Below are positions 56,093 through 64,000 of a stretch of 64,000 nt of DNA, in pieces. How positions within the stretch are numbered: the first letter of the stretch is position 1; every line of letters starts with the position of its first letter. The stretch is from Alistipes muris. Lineage in GTDB: Bacteria > Bacteroidota > Bacteroidia > Bacteroidales > Rikenellaceae. The notes beneath the pieces are model-generated. The model was not told the origin of the DNA. It ran no database searches and saw only the letters and a list, made by a program, of their open reading frames with translations. The stretch lies in contig NZ_CALPDD010000010.1 in NCBI RefSeq assembly GCF_943193205.1, forward strand, positions 1 to 64,000. Direction: 5' to 3'. Made by a program: the position numbers and the translations under genes.

Positions 56093-58520
56093 GTTCCAGC
56101 GCCAGGTCCAGCACCTCGTCGTTGCTGCGGACATAGTGGAACGTCAGCCCCTCGATGTACTCGGGCTTGATGTCGGCGATTTCCTTGCGGTTTTCCTCCG
56201 AGAGAATCAGCGTTTCGATACCGGCGCGCTTGGCGGCCAGAATCTTCTCCTTGATACCGCCCACGGGCATTACCCGACCGCGGAGCGTCGTCTCGCCCGT
56301 CATCGCCACCCGCTCGCGGACCTTGCGGCCCGTGTAGGTCGAGACGATGGAGGTGACCATCGTGATACCCGCCGAAGGTCCGTCCTTGGGGATGGCACCC
56401 TCGGGCACGTGGATGTTGATGTCGTTCTTCTCGAAGACGGCCGGGTCGATGCCCAGCTCCTTATAATGGGCCATGACCCACTCGTGGGCGATGGTCGCCG
56501 ATTCCTTCATCACGTCGCCCAGGTTGCCCGTCAGGCTCACCTTGCCCTTGCCGGGCGTCAGGCACGACTCGATGTAGAGGATGTCGCCGCCCACTTCGGT
56601 CCACGCCAGTCCTGTCACCACGCCCGTCAGCCCGCTGACGTCGTACTCCTCGCGCAGGAACTTCGGGATGCCCAGCATCTTCTCGACATCGGCTTCCGTG
56701 AGCTGAGGTGCGAACGCCTCCTCGAAAGCAATCTGCTTGGCCCGCGCGCGGGCAATCTTGGCCAGTTGTTTGTCGAGCGTGCGGACGCCCGCTTCGCGCG
56801 TGTAGCCCGTGATGATTTTCTCCACCAGCTCGGGGCTCAGTATCAACTCCTGCTCGCGGATTCCGTGCGCTTCGCACTGCTTGGGCAGCAGGTGTTCGAG
56901 CGCGATGCGGACCTTCTCCTCGGGCAGATAGCCCGGGATGTTGATCATCTCCATGCGGTCGCGCAGCGCCGGGGCGATGTTGGCGATGTTGTTGGCCGTG
57001 GCGATGAACAACACTTTCGAGAGGTCGTACTCCATGTCGAGGTAGTTGTCATGGAACGTGGTGTTCTGCTCGGGGTCGAGCACTTCCAGCAAGGCGCTCG
57101 ACGGGTCGCCGTGGTTCGAGGCCGTCACCTTGTCGACCTCGTCGAGGATAATGACGGGATTCGACGAACCGCAACGACGGATGGTCTGGATAATCCGGCC
57201 CGGCATCGCGCCGATGTAGGTGCGGCGGTGTCCGCGGATTTCCGACTCGTCGTGCAGACCTCCCAGCGAAATGCGGCCGAACTTGCGGTCCAAGGCGGCG
57301 GCCACCGACTTGCCCAACGAGGTCTTGCCCACACCCGGAGGGCCGTACAGACAGAGTATCGGCGACTTGAGGTCGCCCTTGAGCTTGATGACGGCCAAGT
57401 GTTCCAGGATGCGCTCCTTGACTTCGTCGAGCCCGAAATGGTCGTGGTCGAGCTGCTCGCGGGCGCACCGCATGTCGAGGTTGTCGGAGGTGAGGGTGTT
57501 CCACGGCAGCTCCAGCAACAGCTGCAGATAATTCATCTGGACCGAGTATTCGGCGACCGAGGGGCTCAGCCGCTCGATTTTCTGCAACTCTTTCTCGAAA
57601 GTCTCGGCCACTTCGCGGGGCCAGTTCTTCTTCTTGGCCGTTTCGCGCATCTTGTCCACATCGGCGTCCGAACCGTCGCCCAGCTCGTCCTGGATGGTGC
57701 GCATCTGCTGCTGGAGATAATAGTCGCGCTGCTGCTTGTCGATCTCCTGCTTCACACGCTCCTGAATCTGGTTCTTCAGGTCGACGAGCTGCTGCTCGCG
57801 GATGAGGATTTCGAGCAGCTTGCGGGCCCGGGCCAACAGGCCGGGAGCTTCGAGCAACGACTGGCGGTCTTCGTCCGTGAGCTCCATGTTGGAGCAGATG
57901 AAGTTGATGATGCCGCGGCGCGAGTCGATGTTCTTGATGGCGAACGCCGCCTCCTTGGGCATCGTCGGCGAGACGTTGATGATGTTGAGCGCCACGTCGC
58001 GAATCGAATCGACCAACGCCTCGAACTCGATGGTCGTCATGTCGGGCGGAGTGTCGCGCAGGGCCGTCACCCGGGCCTTGAAATAAGGCTCGGTGGCCAC
58101 GTACTCGCAGATTTCGATCTTCTCCAACCCGTTCAGTATCACGGTCAGATTGCCGTTGGGCATCTCGAGTATCTTGATGATGCGCGCCGCCGTACCGACC
58201 TTGTACATGTCCGAGGGCGAAGGGTCCTCCACCTCGCTCTCGCGCTGGAGCACGGCGCCCAGGATACCGCCCTCGGCGTTGACCGCCCGCACGAGCGATA
58301 TGCTCTTGTCGCGGCCCACCGTAATGGGCGTGATGGCCCCCGGAAAGAGCACCGACGAACGCAGCGTCAGAATCGGAATGACCTCCGGAACTTCGGTTTC
58401 CTCCTGCGGCTCGTCGCCGCCTGTCACAATGGGGATGACCTTGTGCTTGCCGTCGAAAATTTCGGGAAAGAGGCCGGCATCGTCCGCCTCGCCCGTCAGG
58501 TTCTTATCTTTTTCGTCCAT
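56085..58520 (-). CDS. lon: ATP-dependent protease Lon
   Basis: 811 residues, a full LonA: N-terminal substrate domain from about residue 47, AAA+ module with Walker [18 protein letters not shown] (near residue 389), Walker [11 protein letters not shown], and the C-terminal protease domain with the catalytic Ser in [11 protein letters not shown] and the Lys in [14 protein letters not shown]. It degrades misfolded and regulatory proteins. An acidic N-terminal extension of about 40 residues is typical of Bacteroidota. It has its own -7 box upstream and is divergent from valS. Confidence 0.97.
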   Translation of the reverse strand: MDEKDKNLTGEADDAGLFPEIFDGKHKVIPIVTGGDEPQEETEVPEVIPILTLRSSVLFPGAITPITVGRDKSISLVRAVNAEGGILGAVLQRESEVEDPSPSDMYKVGTAARIIKILEMPNGNLTVILNGLEKIEICEYVATEPYFKARVTALRDTPPDMTTIEFEALVDSIRDVALNIINVSPTMPKEAAFAIKNIDSRRGIINFICSNMELTDEDRQSLLEAPGLLARARKLLEILIREQQLVDLKNQIQERVKQEIDKQQRDYYLQQQMRTIQDELGDGSDADVDKMRETAKKKNWPREVAETFEKELQKIERLSPSVAEYSVQMNYLQLLLELPWNTLTSDNLDMRCAREQLDHDHFGLDEVKERILEHLAVIKLKGDLKSPILCLYGPPGVGKTSLGKSVAAALDRKFGRISLGGLHDESEIRGHRRTYIGAMPGRIIQTIRRCGSSNPVIILDEVDKVTASNHGDPSSALLEVLDPEQNTTFHDNYLDMEYDLSKVLFIATANNIANIAPALRDRMEMINIPGYLPEEKVRIALEHLLPKQCEAHGIREQELILSPELVEKIITGYTREAGVRTLDKQLAKIARARAKQIAFEEAFAPQLTEADVEKMLGIPKFLREEYDVSGLTGVVTGLAWTEVGGDILYIESCLTPGKGKVSLTGNLGDVMKESATIAHEWVMAHYKELGIDPAVFEKNDINIHVPEGAIPKDGPSAGITMVTSIVSTYTGRKVRERVAMTGETTLRGRVMPVGGIKEKILAAKRAGIETLILSEENRKEIADIKPEYIEGLTFHYVRSNDEVLDLALEPR

Positions 58521-58551
58521 GATTCCGTTGTTTCGTATGTGTATATCGGTG

Positions 58552-58559
58552 CAAAGGTA
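58552..58559 (-). promoter_or_regulatory. -7 box of lon
   Basis: On the minus strand TACCTTTG, 31 bases before the start. The -33 box is not clear. Confidence 0.5.
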
Positions 58560-58602
58560 ACGATTTTTTACGAATATTTATTTCATTTTAACGGATTCTT
58601 AA

Positions 58603-58610
58603 TAACTTTG
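58603..58610 (+). promoter_or_regulatory. -7 box of valS
   Basis: TAACTTTG, 33 bases before the valS ATG; TTTC lies 18 bases upstream. No T-box is expected in this phylum and none is seen. Confidence 0.55.
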
Positions 58611-58643
58611 CGCTTCCCGATAACACTGTCAAATATCCGCATC

Positions 58644-61274
58644 ATGCAAATCGCAGACAAATACGCCCCGCAGCAAATCGAGGCCAAATGGTACGACTAC
58701 TGGACCGCCCGCCGGCTATTCCACTCGGAGCCCGATGCCCGCGAACCCTATACGATTGTCATCCCCCCGCCCAACGTCACGGGCATGCTCCACATGGGCC
58801 ACATGCTCAACAACACACTGCAGGATGTGCTGGTCCGTCGCGCGCGCATGTTGGGCAAGAACGCCTGCTGGGTGCCGGGCATGGACCACGCGTCGATTGC
58901 CACCGAAGCCAAGGTCGTAGCCATGCTCCACGAGCAGGGGATCGAGAAATCGTCGCTCACGCGCGAGGAATTCCTCAAGCACGCCTGGGAGTGGAAAGAA
59001 AAGTACGGCGGTGTCATCCTCAAGCAGCTGCGCAAGTTAGGCGCCTCGTGCGACTGGGAACGCACCTGCTTCACGATGGACGACGCCCGCACCGAGAGCG
59101 TCCTGCGGGTCTTCTGCGACCTCTACGAAAAAGGCAAGATTTACCGCGGCGTACGCATGGTCAACTGGGACCCCTCGGCCAAGACGGCCCTTTCGGACGA
59201 AGAGGTGGTTTTCAAGGAATCGCACGGCAAGCTCTACTACCTGCGCTATAAAGTGGAGGGTACGGACAAGCATATCATCGTGGCCACGACGCGTCCCGAG
59301 ACCATTCTGGGCGACACGGCCCTATGCGTCAACCCCGACGACAAGCGCTACGCATGGCTGCCGGCCGACGCGAGGGTCGTTGTCCCGCTCGTAGGCCGCT
59401 CGATTCCCGTCATCCGCGACACCTACGTCGACATCGAATTCGGCACGGGCGCGCTGAAAGTCACCCCGGCCCACGACGTCAACGACTACATGCTCGGCGA
59501 AAAATACGGACTGGAAACCATCGACATCTTCAACGACGACGGCACCATCAACGACAAGGTGGGCATGTACGTCGGCGAGGAGCGTTTCGACGTGCGTCGC
59601 AAAATCGAGGGCGACCTCGCCGCGGCGGGCCTGCTTGAAAAGACCGAAGACTACACCAACAACGTAGGATACTCCGAACGCACGGGCGTGGCCATCGAAC
59701 CCAAGCTCTCGATGCAGTGGTTCCTCTCGATGTCCGAACTGGCGAAACCCGCCACCAAAGCCGTTTTGGAGGACGCTATCCGCTTCGTACCCGAGAAATA
59801 CAAGAACACCTACCGCCACTGGATGGAGAACATCAAGGACTGGTGCATCTCGCGCCAGCTGTGGTGGGGCCAGCGCATCCCGGCCTACTACCTGCCCAAG
59901 GGCGGTTTCGTCGTGGCGCTCACGCCCGAAGAAGCGCTCGAAAAGGCGCGCGCCAAATCGGGCGACGCATCGCTGCAACTCAGCGACCTGCGGCAGGACG
60001 ACGACGTGCTGGACACGTGGTTCTCGTCGTGGCTGTGGCCCATTTCGGTGTTCGACGGCATCCGCAACCCCGACAACGCCGAAATCAACTATTACTACCC
60101 CACCAATGACCTGGTGACGGGCCCCGACATCATCTTCTTCTGGGTGGCCCGCATGATTATGGCGGGCTACGAATACCGCGGCGACAAACCGTTCGCCAAC
60201 GTCTACTTCACAGGCATCGTGCGCGACAAAATCGGCCGCAAGATGTCCAAACAGCTGGGCAACTCGCCCGACCCGCTCGACCTGATCGACAAGTACGGCG
60301 CCGACGGCGTGCGGCTGGCGATGCTGATGTCCTCGTCGGCGGGCAACGACGTGATGTTCGACGAAGCGCTCTGCGAACAGGGCCGCAACTTCGGCAACAA
60401 GATATGGAACGCCTACCGCCTGGTCAACGGCTGGACGGCCGACGAAACTGCCCCGCAGAGCGAGAACAACCGCCTTGCCGCCCAATGGTTCCGGCAAGTG
60501 CTCGGCCGCACGCTCCGCGAAGTGGCCGACGACTTCCGCTCGTACCGCATTTCGGAAGCCTGCACCACGGTTTACCGCCTTTTCTGGGACGACTTCAGCG
60601 CCCAGTACCTCGAAATGGTCAAGCCCGCGTTCGGACAGCCCGTCGACCGCCGCACGCTGGACGAGACGCGCGGGTTCTTCGACGCCCTGATGCGGATGCT
60701 CCACCCCTACATGCCGTTCATCACGGAGGAGATATGGCAGGACCTCGCGCCCCGTGCCGAGGGCGAATCCATCTGCGTGGCTCCGATGCCCGAAGCCGAA
60801 GCCGCCGACAGCGCCCTGCTGGCCCGCTTCGAGCTGGTCCGCGAAATCGTCTCGGCCGTGCGCAACATCCGCAATCAGAAGAACCTGCCGCAGAAAGAAC
60901 AACTGACGCTGCAAGTCATCGCCGACGACAACTACCCGGCCGAATATGCCCCCGTACTGATGAAGATGGCCAACCTTTCGGCCATCGAAACCGTCGCCGG
61001 GAAAGACCCGGCCGCGGCGGCGTTCATCGTCAAGACGACGCAGTACTTCGTACCGCTGGCCGGGATGATCGACGCCGACGCCGAACGCAAGAAACTCACC
61101 GACGACCTGGCCTACTACGAAGGATTCCTCTCGTCGGTGATGAAAAAGCTCTCCAACGAACGGTTCGTCAGCTCCGCGCCCGAAAAGGTCGTTGCCAACG
61201 AACGCGCCAAGCAGGCCGACGCCGAAGCGAAGATCGCGGCTATCAAGGAACAACTGAAAGCCTTGGGCAATTAA
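58644..61274 (+). CDS. valS: Valyl-tRNA synthetase
   Basis: 876 residues from ATG at 58644 ([20 protein letters not shown]); the very long open frame upstream is antisense of lon. This class I synthetase charges tRNA-Val. The HIGH motif is in [13 protein letters not shown] (residues ~46-58), the KMSKS loop is [11 protein letters not shown] (about residue 532), the CP1 editing domain is present ([12 protein letters not shown]), and a C-terminal coiled coil ([16 protein letters not shown]) ends the protein. It is a single gene followed by a repeat-arm pair. Confidence 0.97.
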   Translation: MQIADKYAPQQIEAKWYDYWTARRLFHSEPDAREPYTIVIPPPNVTGMLHMGHMLNNTLQDVLVRRARMLGKNACWVPGMDHASIATEAKVVAMLHEQGIEKSSLTREEFLKHAWEWKEKYGGVILKQLRKLGASCDWERTCFTMDDARTESVLRVFCDLYEKGKIYRGVRMVNWDPSAKTALSDEEVVFKESHGKLYYLRYKVEGTDKHIIVATTRPETILGDTALCVNPDDKRYAWLPADARVVVPLVGRSIPVIRDTYVDIEFGTGALKVTPAHDVNDYMLGEKYGLETIDIFNDDGTINDKVGMYVGEERFDVRRKIEGDLAAAGLLEKTEDYTNNVGYSERTGVAIEPKLSMQWFLSMSELAKPATKAVLEDAIRFVPEKYKNTYRHWMENIKDWCISRQLWWGQRIPAYYLPKGGFVVALTPEEALEKARAKSGDASLQLSDLRQDDDVLDTWFSSWLWPISVFDGIRNPDNAEINYYYPTNDLVTGPDIIFFWVARMIMAGYEYRGDKPFANVYFTGIVRDKIGRKMSKQLGNSPDPLDLIDKYGADGVRLAMLMSSSAGNDVMFDEALCEQGRNFGNKIWNAYRLVNGWTADETAPQSENNRLAAQWFRQVLGRTLREVADDFRSYRISEACTTVYRLFWDDFSAQYLEMVKPAFGQPVDRRTLDETRGFFDALMRMLHPYMPFITEEIWQDLAPRAEGESICVAPMPEAEAADSALLARFELVREIVSAVRNIRNQKNLPQKEQLTLQVIADDNYPAEYAPVLMKMANLSAIETVAGKDPAAAAFIVKTTQYFVPLAGMIDADAERKKLTDDLAYYEGFLSSVMKKLSNERFVSSAPEKVVANERAKQADAEAKIAAIKEQLKALGN

Positions 61275-61282
61275 GAATTAAA

Positions 61283-61411
61283 AATGAAAAATTAAGAATT
61301 TTGCGATTAAGCGAAAGCAGAGACTGCCTGCAAGCTCCGCCCATGCAGCGAGTAAAGGAAACAAACGCATCGAAGAAACGATTTTTAATTCTTCATTCTT
61401 AATTTTTCATT
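61283..61411. repeat. 17-bp inverted A+T-rich arms around a 95-bp core
   Basis: aatgaaaaattaagaat (61283-61299) is repeated exactly inverted at 61395-61411. The core has gcagagactgcctgcaagct, reminiscent of the 17906-17969 repeat. The right arm reaches the rnhA start region. Confidence 0.7.
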
Positions 61412-61421
61412 GATTGGAATT

Positions 61422-61877
61422 GTGCCGACAATTACAATATATACCGACGGCTCGTCGCTCGGCAATCCCGGGCCGGGAGGCTATGGCGTCGTCATGATTT
61501 CGGGACCCCACCGCAAGGAGATGTCGCAGGGGTTCCGGCTCACGACCAACAACCGCATGGAACTGCTGGCCGTGTGCGTCGCCCTCGAAGCCCTAAAATT
61601 CCCGGGGTCCGAAGTCACCGTCTTCTCCGACTCGCGCTATGTGGTCGACGCCGTCGCGAAAGGCTGGGTCTTCGGGTGGGAGAAGAAAGGGTTCGCCAAC
61701 AAGAAGAACCCCGACCTCTGGATGCGGTTCCTGCGCGTCTTCCGCCGCCACCGCGTCCGTTTCGTCTGGGTCAAGGGCCACGCCGAGACGGCCGAGAACA
61801 ACCGCTGCGACATGCTGGCCGTCGCCGCCGCCAACGGCACCGATCTGCCCGACGACGCGGGCTATCTGCCCGAATAG
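61422..61877 (+). CDS. rnhA: Ribonuclease HI
   Basis: 151 residues from GTG at 61422 (PTITIYTDGSS); a TTG four codons earlier lies in a repeat arm and is less likely. It degrades RNA in RNA-DNA hybrids. The catalytic acids are seen in YTDGSSLGNPGPGGYG, NNRMELLAVCVAL, VFSDSRYVVD and GHAETAENNRCDMLAV. The basic handle region near residue 85-95 (EKKGFANKKNPDLW) is present. A 125 bp gap with a good promoter leads to the ABC exporter. Confidence 0.94.
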   Translation: MPTITIYTDGSSLGNPGPGGYGVVMISGPHRKEMSQGFRLTTNNRMELLAVCVALEALKFPGSEVTVFSDSRYVVDAVAKGWVFGWEKKGFANKKNPDLWMRFLRVFRRHRVRFVWVKGHAETAENNRCDMLAVAAANGTDLPDDAGYLPE

Positions 61878-61947
61878 CAAACCGAAGCGATAATCCCACG
61901 GATTCCGTACCCGGCGCCGGACCCTCCATTGCGGCCCGAACGCGGCA

Positions 61948-61979
61948 TTTGCTTTTGCGCTTGGCTTTTCGTACCTTCG
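61948..61979 (+). promoter_or_regulatory. Promoter of the MsbA-like ABC gene
   Basis: TTTG (61948-61951), exactly 20 bases, TACCTTCG (61972-61979; one mismatch), 23 bases before the ATG. Confidence 0.7.
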
Positions 61980-62002
61980 CGTCGGCTTAAACATTCGTCT
62001 GC

Positions 62003-63832
62003 ATGTTCAAAACATACCTCCGGCTCCTGGGTTTCGCCCGGCCCATCGGGCGCTACGCCGTCCCCTACTTCTTCTACTCGCTGCTCTACGCGCTGTTCAA
62101 TTCCTGCACGTTCCTGCTCATCATACCCATCCTCAACACCATGTTCCGGCCCGACTTCACGTTCCGGACCGTCGAGAAGCTGCCGCCCCTGACCTTCGAC
62201 GCGGCCTACCTCGAAACCCTGTTCAACTACGGCTATTCGCACATTTTCAACGAATACCGCATCGAGAACGTGCTGATTCTGCTGGCCGCCATCGCCATCG
62301 TGTCGAGCCTGCTGAGCAATCTGTTCCGCTACCTGGGCGCATGGACCGTCGAGAAACTCCGCACCACGACCCTCCAACGCATCCGCAACGAGATGTTCAC
62401 GCGCGTGGTCGACATGCACGCCGCCTACTTCAGCGACCAGCGCAAGGGCGACATCATTTCCAAAATCACCTCCGACGTCAACGTCGTGCAGTTCTGCATA
62501 ACCAACACCTTGCAGGTGGCGTTCCGCGAACCGTTCCTTATCATCTTCTACCTCATCATGATGGTCGGCATTTCGTGGGAGCTGTCGCTTTTTTCGCTTT
62601 TCTACCTCCCCATCGTCGCCCTGCTGATAGGCAGCATCGTCAAGCGGCTGCGCCACCCCGCGCTCACGAACCAACAACGCATGGGCGAACTGGTCTCGGC
62701 CCTCGACGAATCGCTCGCAGGCATCAAGGTCATCAAGAGCTACAACGCCACCGGCTACGTCAAACGCAAGTTCTACGAACTCAATGCCGACCTCTCGCGC
62801 ATCACGCTGTCGATGGCCCGGCGCCAGCAGCTGGCTTCGCCCATGAGCGAATTTCTCGGCATCACGGCCGTCGGCATCATGCTTGTGTTCGGCGGCGCAC
62901 TCGTCGTGCGGGGGGCGCTCAACCCCGGCGGATTCATCGCCTTCATCGCCATGTTCTCGCAGATTACGCGTCCGGTCCGCACCTTCATCGACCAGTTCGC
63001 CAACATCAACCAAGGCATCGCCGCGGGCGAACGCATATTCTCCATCATCGACACCCGCAGCGAAATCGAAGACAAACCCGAAGCCCTCACGCTCAACGGT
63101 CTGAAAGAGAAAATCGAATTCCGCGACACCCATTTCTCCTACGACGGCAGCCGCGAGGTCATCGACGGCGTGTCGTTCGAGATCCGGCGCGGCGAGACCG
63201 TCGCGCTGGTGGGTCCCTCGGGCGGCGGCAAATCGACCCTCAGCGAACTGATTCCCCGCTTCTACGACCCCACGGCAGGCGACGTGCTGATCGACGGCGT
63301 ATCGCTGCGCGACTACTCGCAGGAGAGCCTCCGCGCCCACATGAGCGTCGTCTCGCAGGACACGGTCCTGTTCAACGACACCATCGAGGGCAACATCGCC
63401 ATGGGACGCCCCGGCGCCACGCACGAAGAAATCGTCGAAGCGGCCCGCATCGCCAACGCCGACGACTTCATCCTCGAAGCCCCCGAGGGCTACGCGACCA
63501 ACATCGGCGACCGCGGCGCCAAACTCTCCGGCGGACAGCGCCAGCGGCTCTCCATCGCCCGCGCCGTGCTGAAGAACCCCGATATTCTTATCCTCGACGA
63601 AGCGACTTCGGCCCTCGACACCGAGAGCGAAAAGCTCGTGCAGGAAGCCCTCAACAAACTGCTCGTCGGGCGCACCTCCATCGTCATCGCCCATCGGCTT
63701 TCGACTATCCACAACGCCGACCGCATCGTTGTCATCGACCACGGGCGTGTCGCCGAACAAGGCACCCATGCCGAACTGATGGCCAAAGGCGGCATCTACG
63801 CGAAACTTATCGAAATGCAGTCGTTCGAGTAA
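62003..63832 (+). CDS. MsbA-like ABC exporter
   Basis: 609 residues: an N-terminal six-helix exporter domain (about residues 1-340) fused to an ATPase. Walker A is GPSGGGKST (near residue 410), the Q-loop is MSVVSQDTV, the signature is LSGGQRQRL, Walker B is ILILDEATSALD, and the H-loop is AHRLSTI. It is the half-transporter form that works as a homodimer. In Gram-negatives such proteins flip lipid A or other lipids, or export peptides. The KDO and export genes in this window make a lipid role likely but do not prove it. The stop TAA overlaps the first base of a repeat arm. Confidence 0.9.
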   Translation: MFKTYLRLLGFARPIGRYAVPYFFYSLLYALFNSCTFLLIIPILNTMFRPDFTFRTVEKLPPLTFDAAYLETLFNYGYSHIFNEYRIENVLILLAAIAIVSSLLSNLFRYLGAWTVEKLRTTTLQRIRNEMFTRVVDMHAAYFSDQRKGDIISKITSDVNVVQFCITNTLQVAFREPFLIIFYLIMMVGISWELSLFSLFYLPIVALLIGSIVKRLRHPALTNQQRMGELVSALDESLAGIKVIKSYNATGYVKRKFYELNADLSRITLSMARRQQLASPMSEFLGITAVGIMLVFGGALVVRGALNPGGFIAFIAMFSQITRPVRTFIDQFANINQGIAAGERIFSIIDTRSEIEDKPEALTLNGLKEKIEFRDTHFSYDGSREVIDGVSFEIRRGETVALVGPSGGGKSTLSELIPRFYDPTAGDVLIDGVSLRDYSQESLRAHMSVVSQDTVLFNDTIEGNIAMGRPGATHEEIVEAARIANADDFILEAPEGYATNIGDRGAKLSGGQRQRLSIARAVLKNPDILILDEATSALDTESEKLVQEALNKLLVGRTSIVIAHRLSTIHNADRIVVIDHGRVAEQGTHAELMAKGGIYAKLIEMQSFE

Positions 63833-63994
63833 ATTCACAATGCACAATTCAGAATTCACAATTATTCAAGGAGGGTCATGCTCTCCTTTTTTTTGTACCG
63901 ACTTTTGCGATGCTTGCGAAACGTTTGTCATCCGAAAAGAACGCGAATCTATCGCCCGCTCCGACAAGAAATTGTGAATTGTGCATTGTGAATT
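63832..63994. repeat. 20-bp inverted A+T-rich arms around a 123-bp core
   Basis: aattcacaatgcacaattca (63832-63851) is repeated exactly inverted at 63975-63994. The core holds the ABC-gene terminator and otherwise no gene. The left arm begins at the last base of the ABC stop codon. Confidence 0.75.
63868..63894 (+). terminator. Terminator of the MsbA-like ABC gene
   Basis: aaggag/ctcctt hairpin followed by eight T, 36 bases after the stop codon, inside the repeat-arm pair. Confidence 0.75.
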
Positions 63995-64000
63995 CTGAAT

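Noticed and set aside
55995..58643. Plus-strand open frame extending valS upstream by 883 codons
   Set aside because: It is the antisense of lon; valS homologues begin at [11 protein letters not shown] and a -7 box lies just upstream of that ATG.
61862..63859. Minus-strand open frame (665 codons) over the MsbA-like gene
   Set aside because: Shadow of a clear ABC exporter with all ATPase motifs on the plus strand.

Overview
The window is 64 kb of GC-rich chromosome from a member of the Bacteroidota. Alistipes or a close Rikenellaceae relative is my best guess. That rests on the TAnnTTTG-type -7 promoter boxes, the GSCFA, NigD-like, FISUMP, HU-CCDC81/SPOR and short DUF2851-like proteins, the ~1,100-residue SecA, lipoprotein M3 peptidases and KDO biosynthesis. 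The genus is inference. About 54 protein genes and two tRNA genes are supported. I see no rRNA, insertion sequence, prophage or CRISPR array.

Layout: 0.3-7.7 kb holds tRNA-Gln(CTG), a nucleoside-type MFS permease, two paralogous M3 peptidase lipoproteins and rsmE. 7.8-14.7 kb is a tight six-gene operon for a membrane complex related to hydrogenase-4 and complex I (hyfB-C-E-F-G-like genes plus a small PAS protein). Its large subunit lacks the NiFe-ligand cysteines and no NuoB-like small subunit is encoded beside it. 14.7-27.4 kb carries a pectinesterase lipoprotein, a ROK kinase, a polyprenyl synthase, a U32 peptidase, secA, a dCMP deaminase, an SDR, an HxlR regulator, a radical SAM protein and a membrane-protein/winged-helix pair with a palindrome inside its promoter. 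28.1-43.8 kb is mostly housekeeping: uvrB, ispE, GSCFA, a phosphatase-like protein with sufE and a DUF59 protein, rpiB, bipA, aroB, a malic enzyme, ruvB and a NigD-like lipoprotein.

43.9-48.6 kb is a six-gene minus-strand run: CI-like regulator, ribE, histidine kinase, lgt, HU/SPOR protein and gtrA. The regulator is divergent from tRNA-Arg(CCG). 49.1-52.8 kb encodes a Wza-like/Wzz-like polysaccharide export pair. 53.5-56.0 kb is a compact KDO cluster (kdsB-kdsA-kdsD), followed by lon, valS, rnhA and an MsbA-like ABC exporter. Export, KDO synthesis, lipoprotein maturation and MsbA-type transport give the second half an envelope-building flavour.

The most unusual content is intergenic. (i) Three dispersed 430-570 bp elements each carry, on the minus strand, the last ~70 codons of a FISUMP (lectin-like) domain that varies strongly between copies, bounded by short inverted repeats; two copies abut host stop codons. 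(ii) Pairs of A+T-rich inverted arms bracket short unique cores at several gene junctions, one of them around the putative promoter of the hydrogenase-like operon. (iii) AAACGTTTT-centred palindromes and gaatgaca-type repeats recur. No recombinase or reverse transcriptase lies in the window, so any mechanism is hypothetical.
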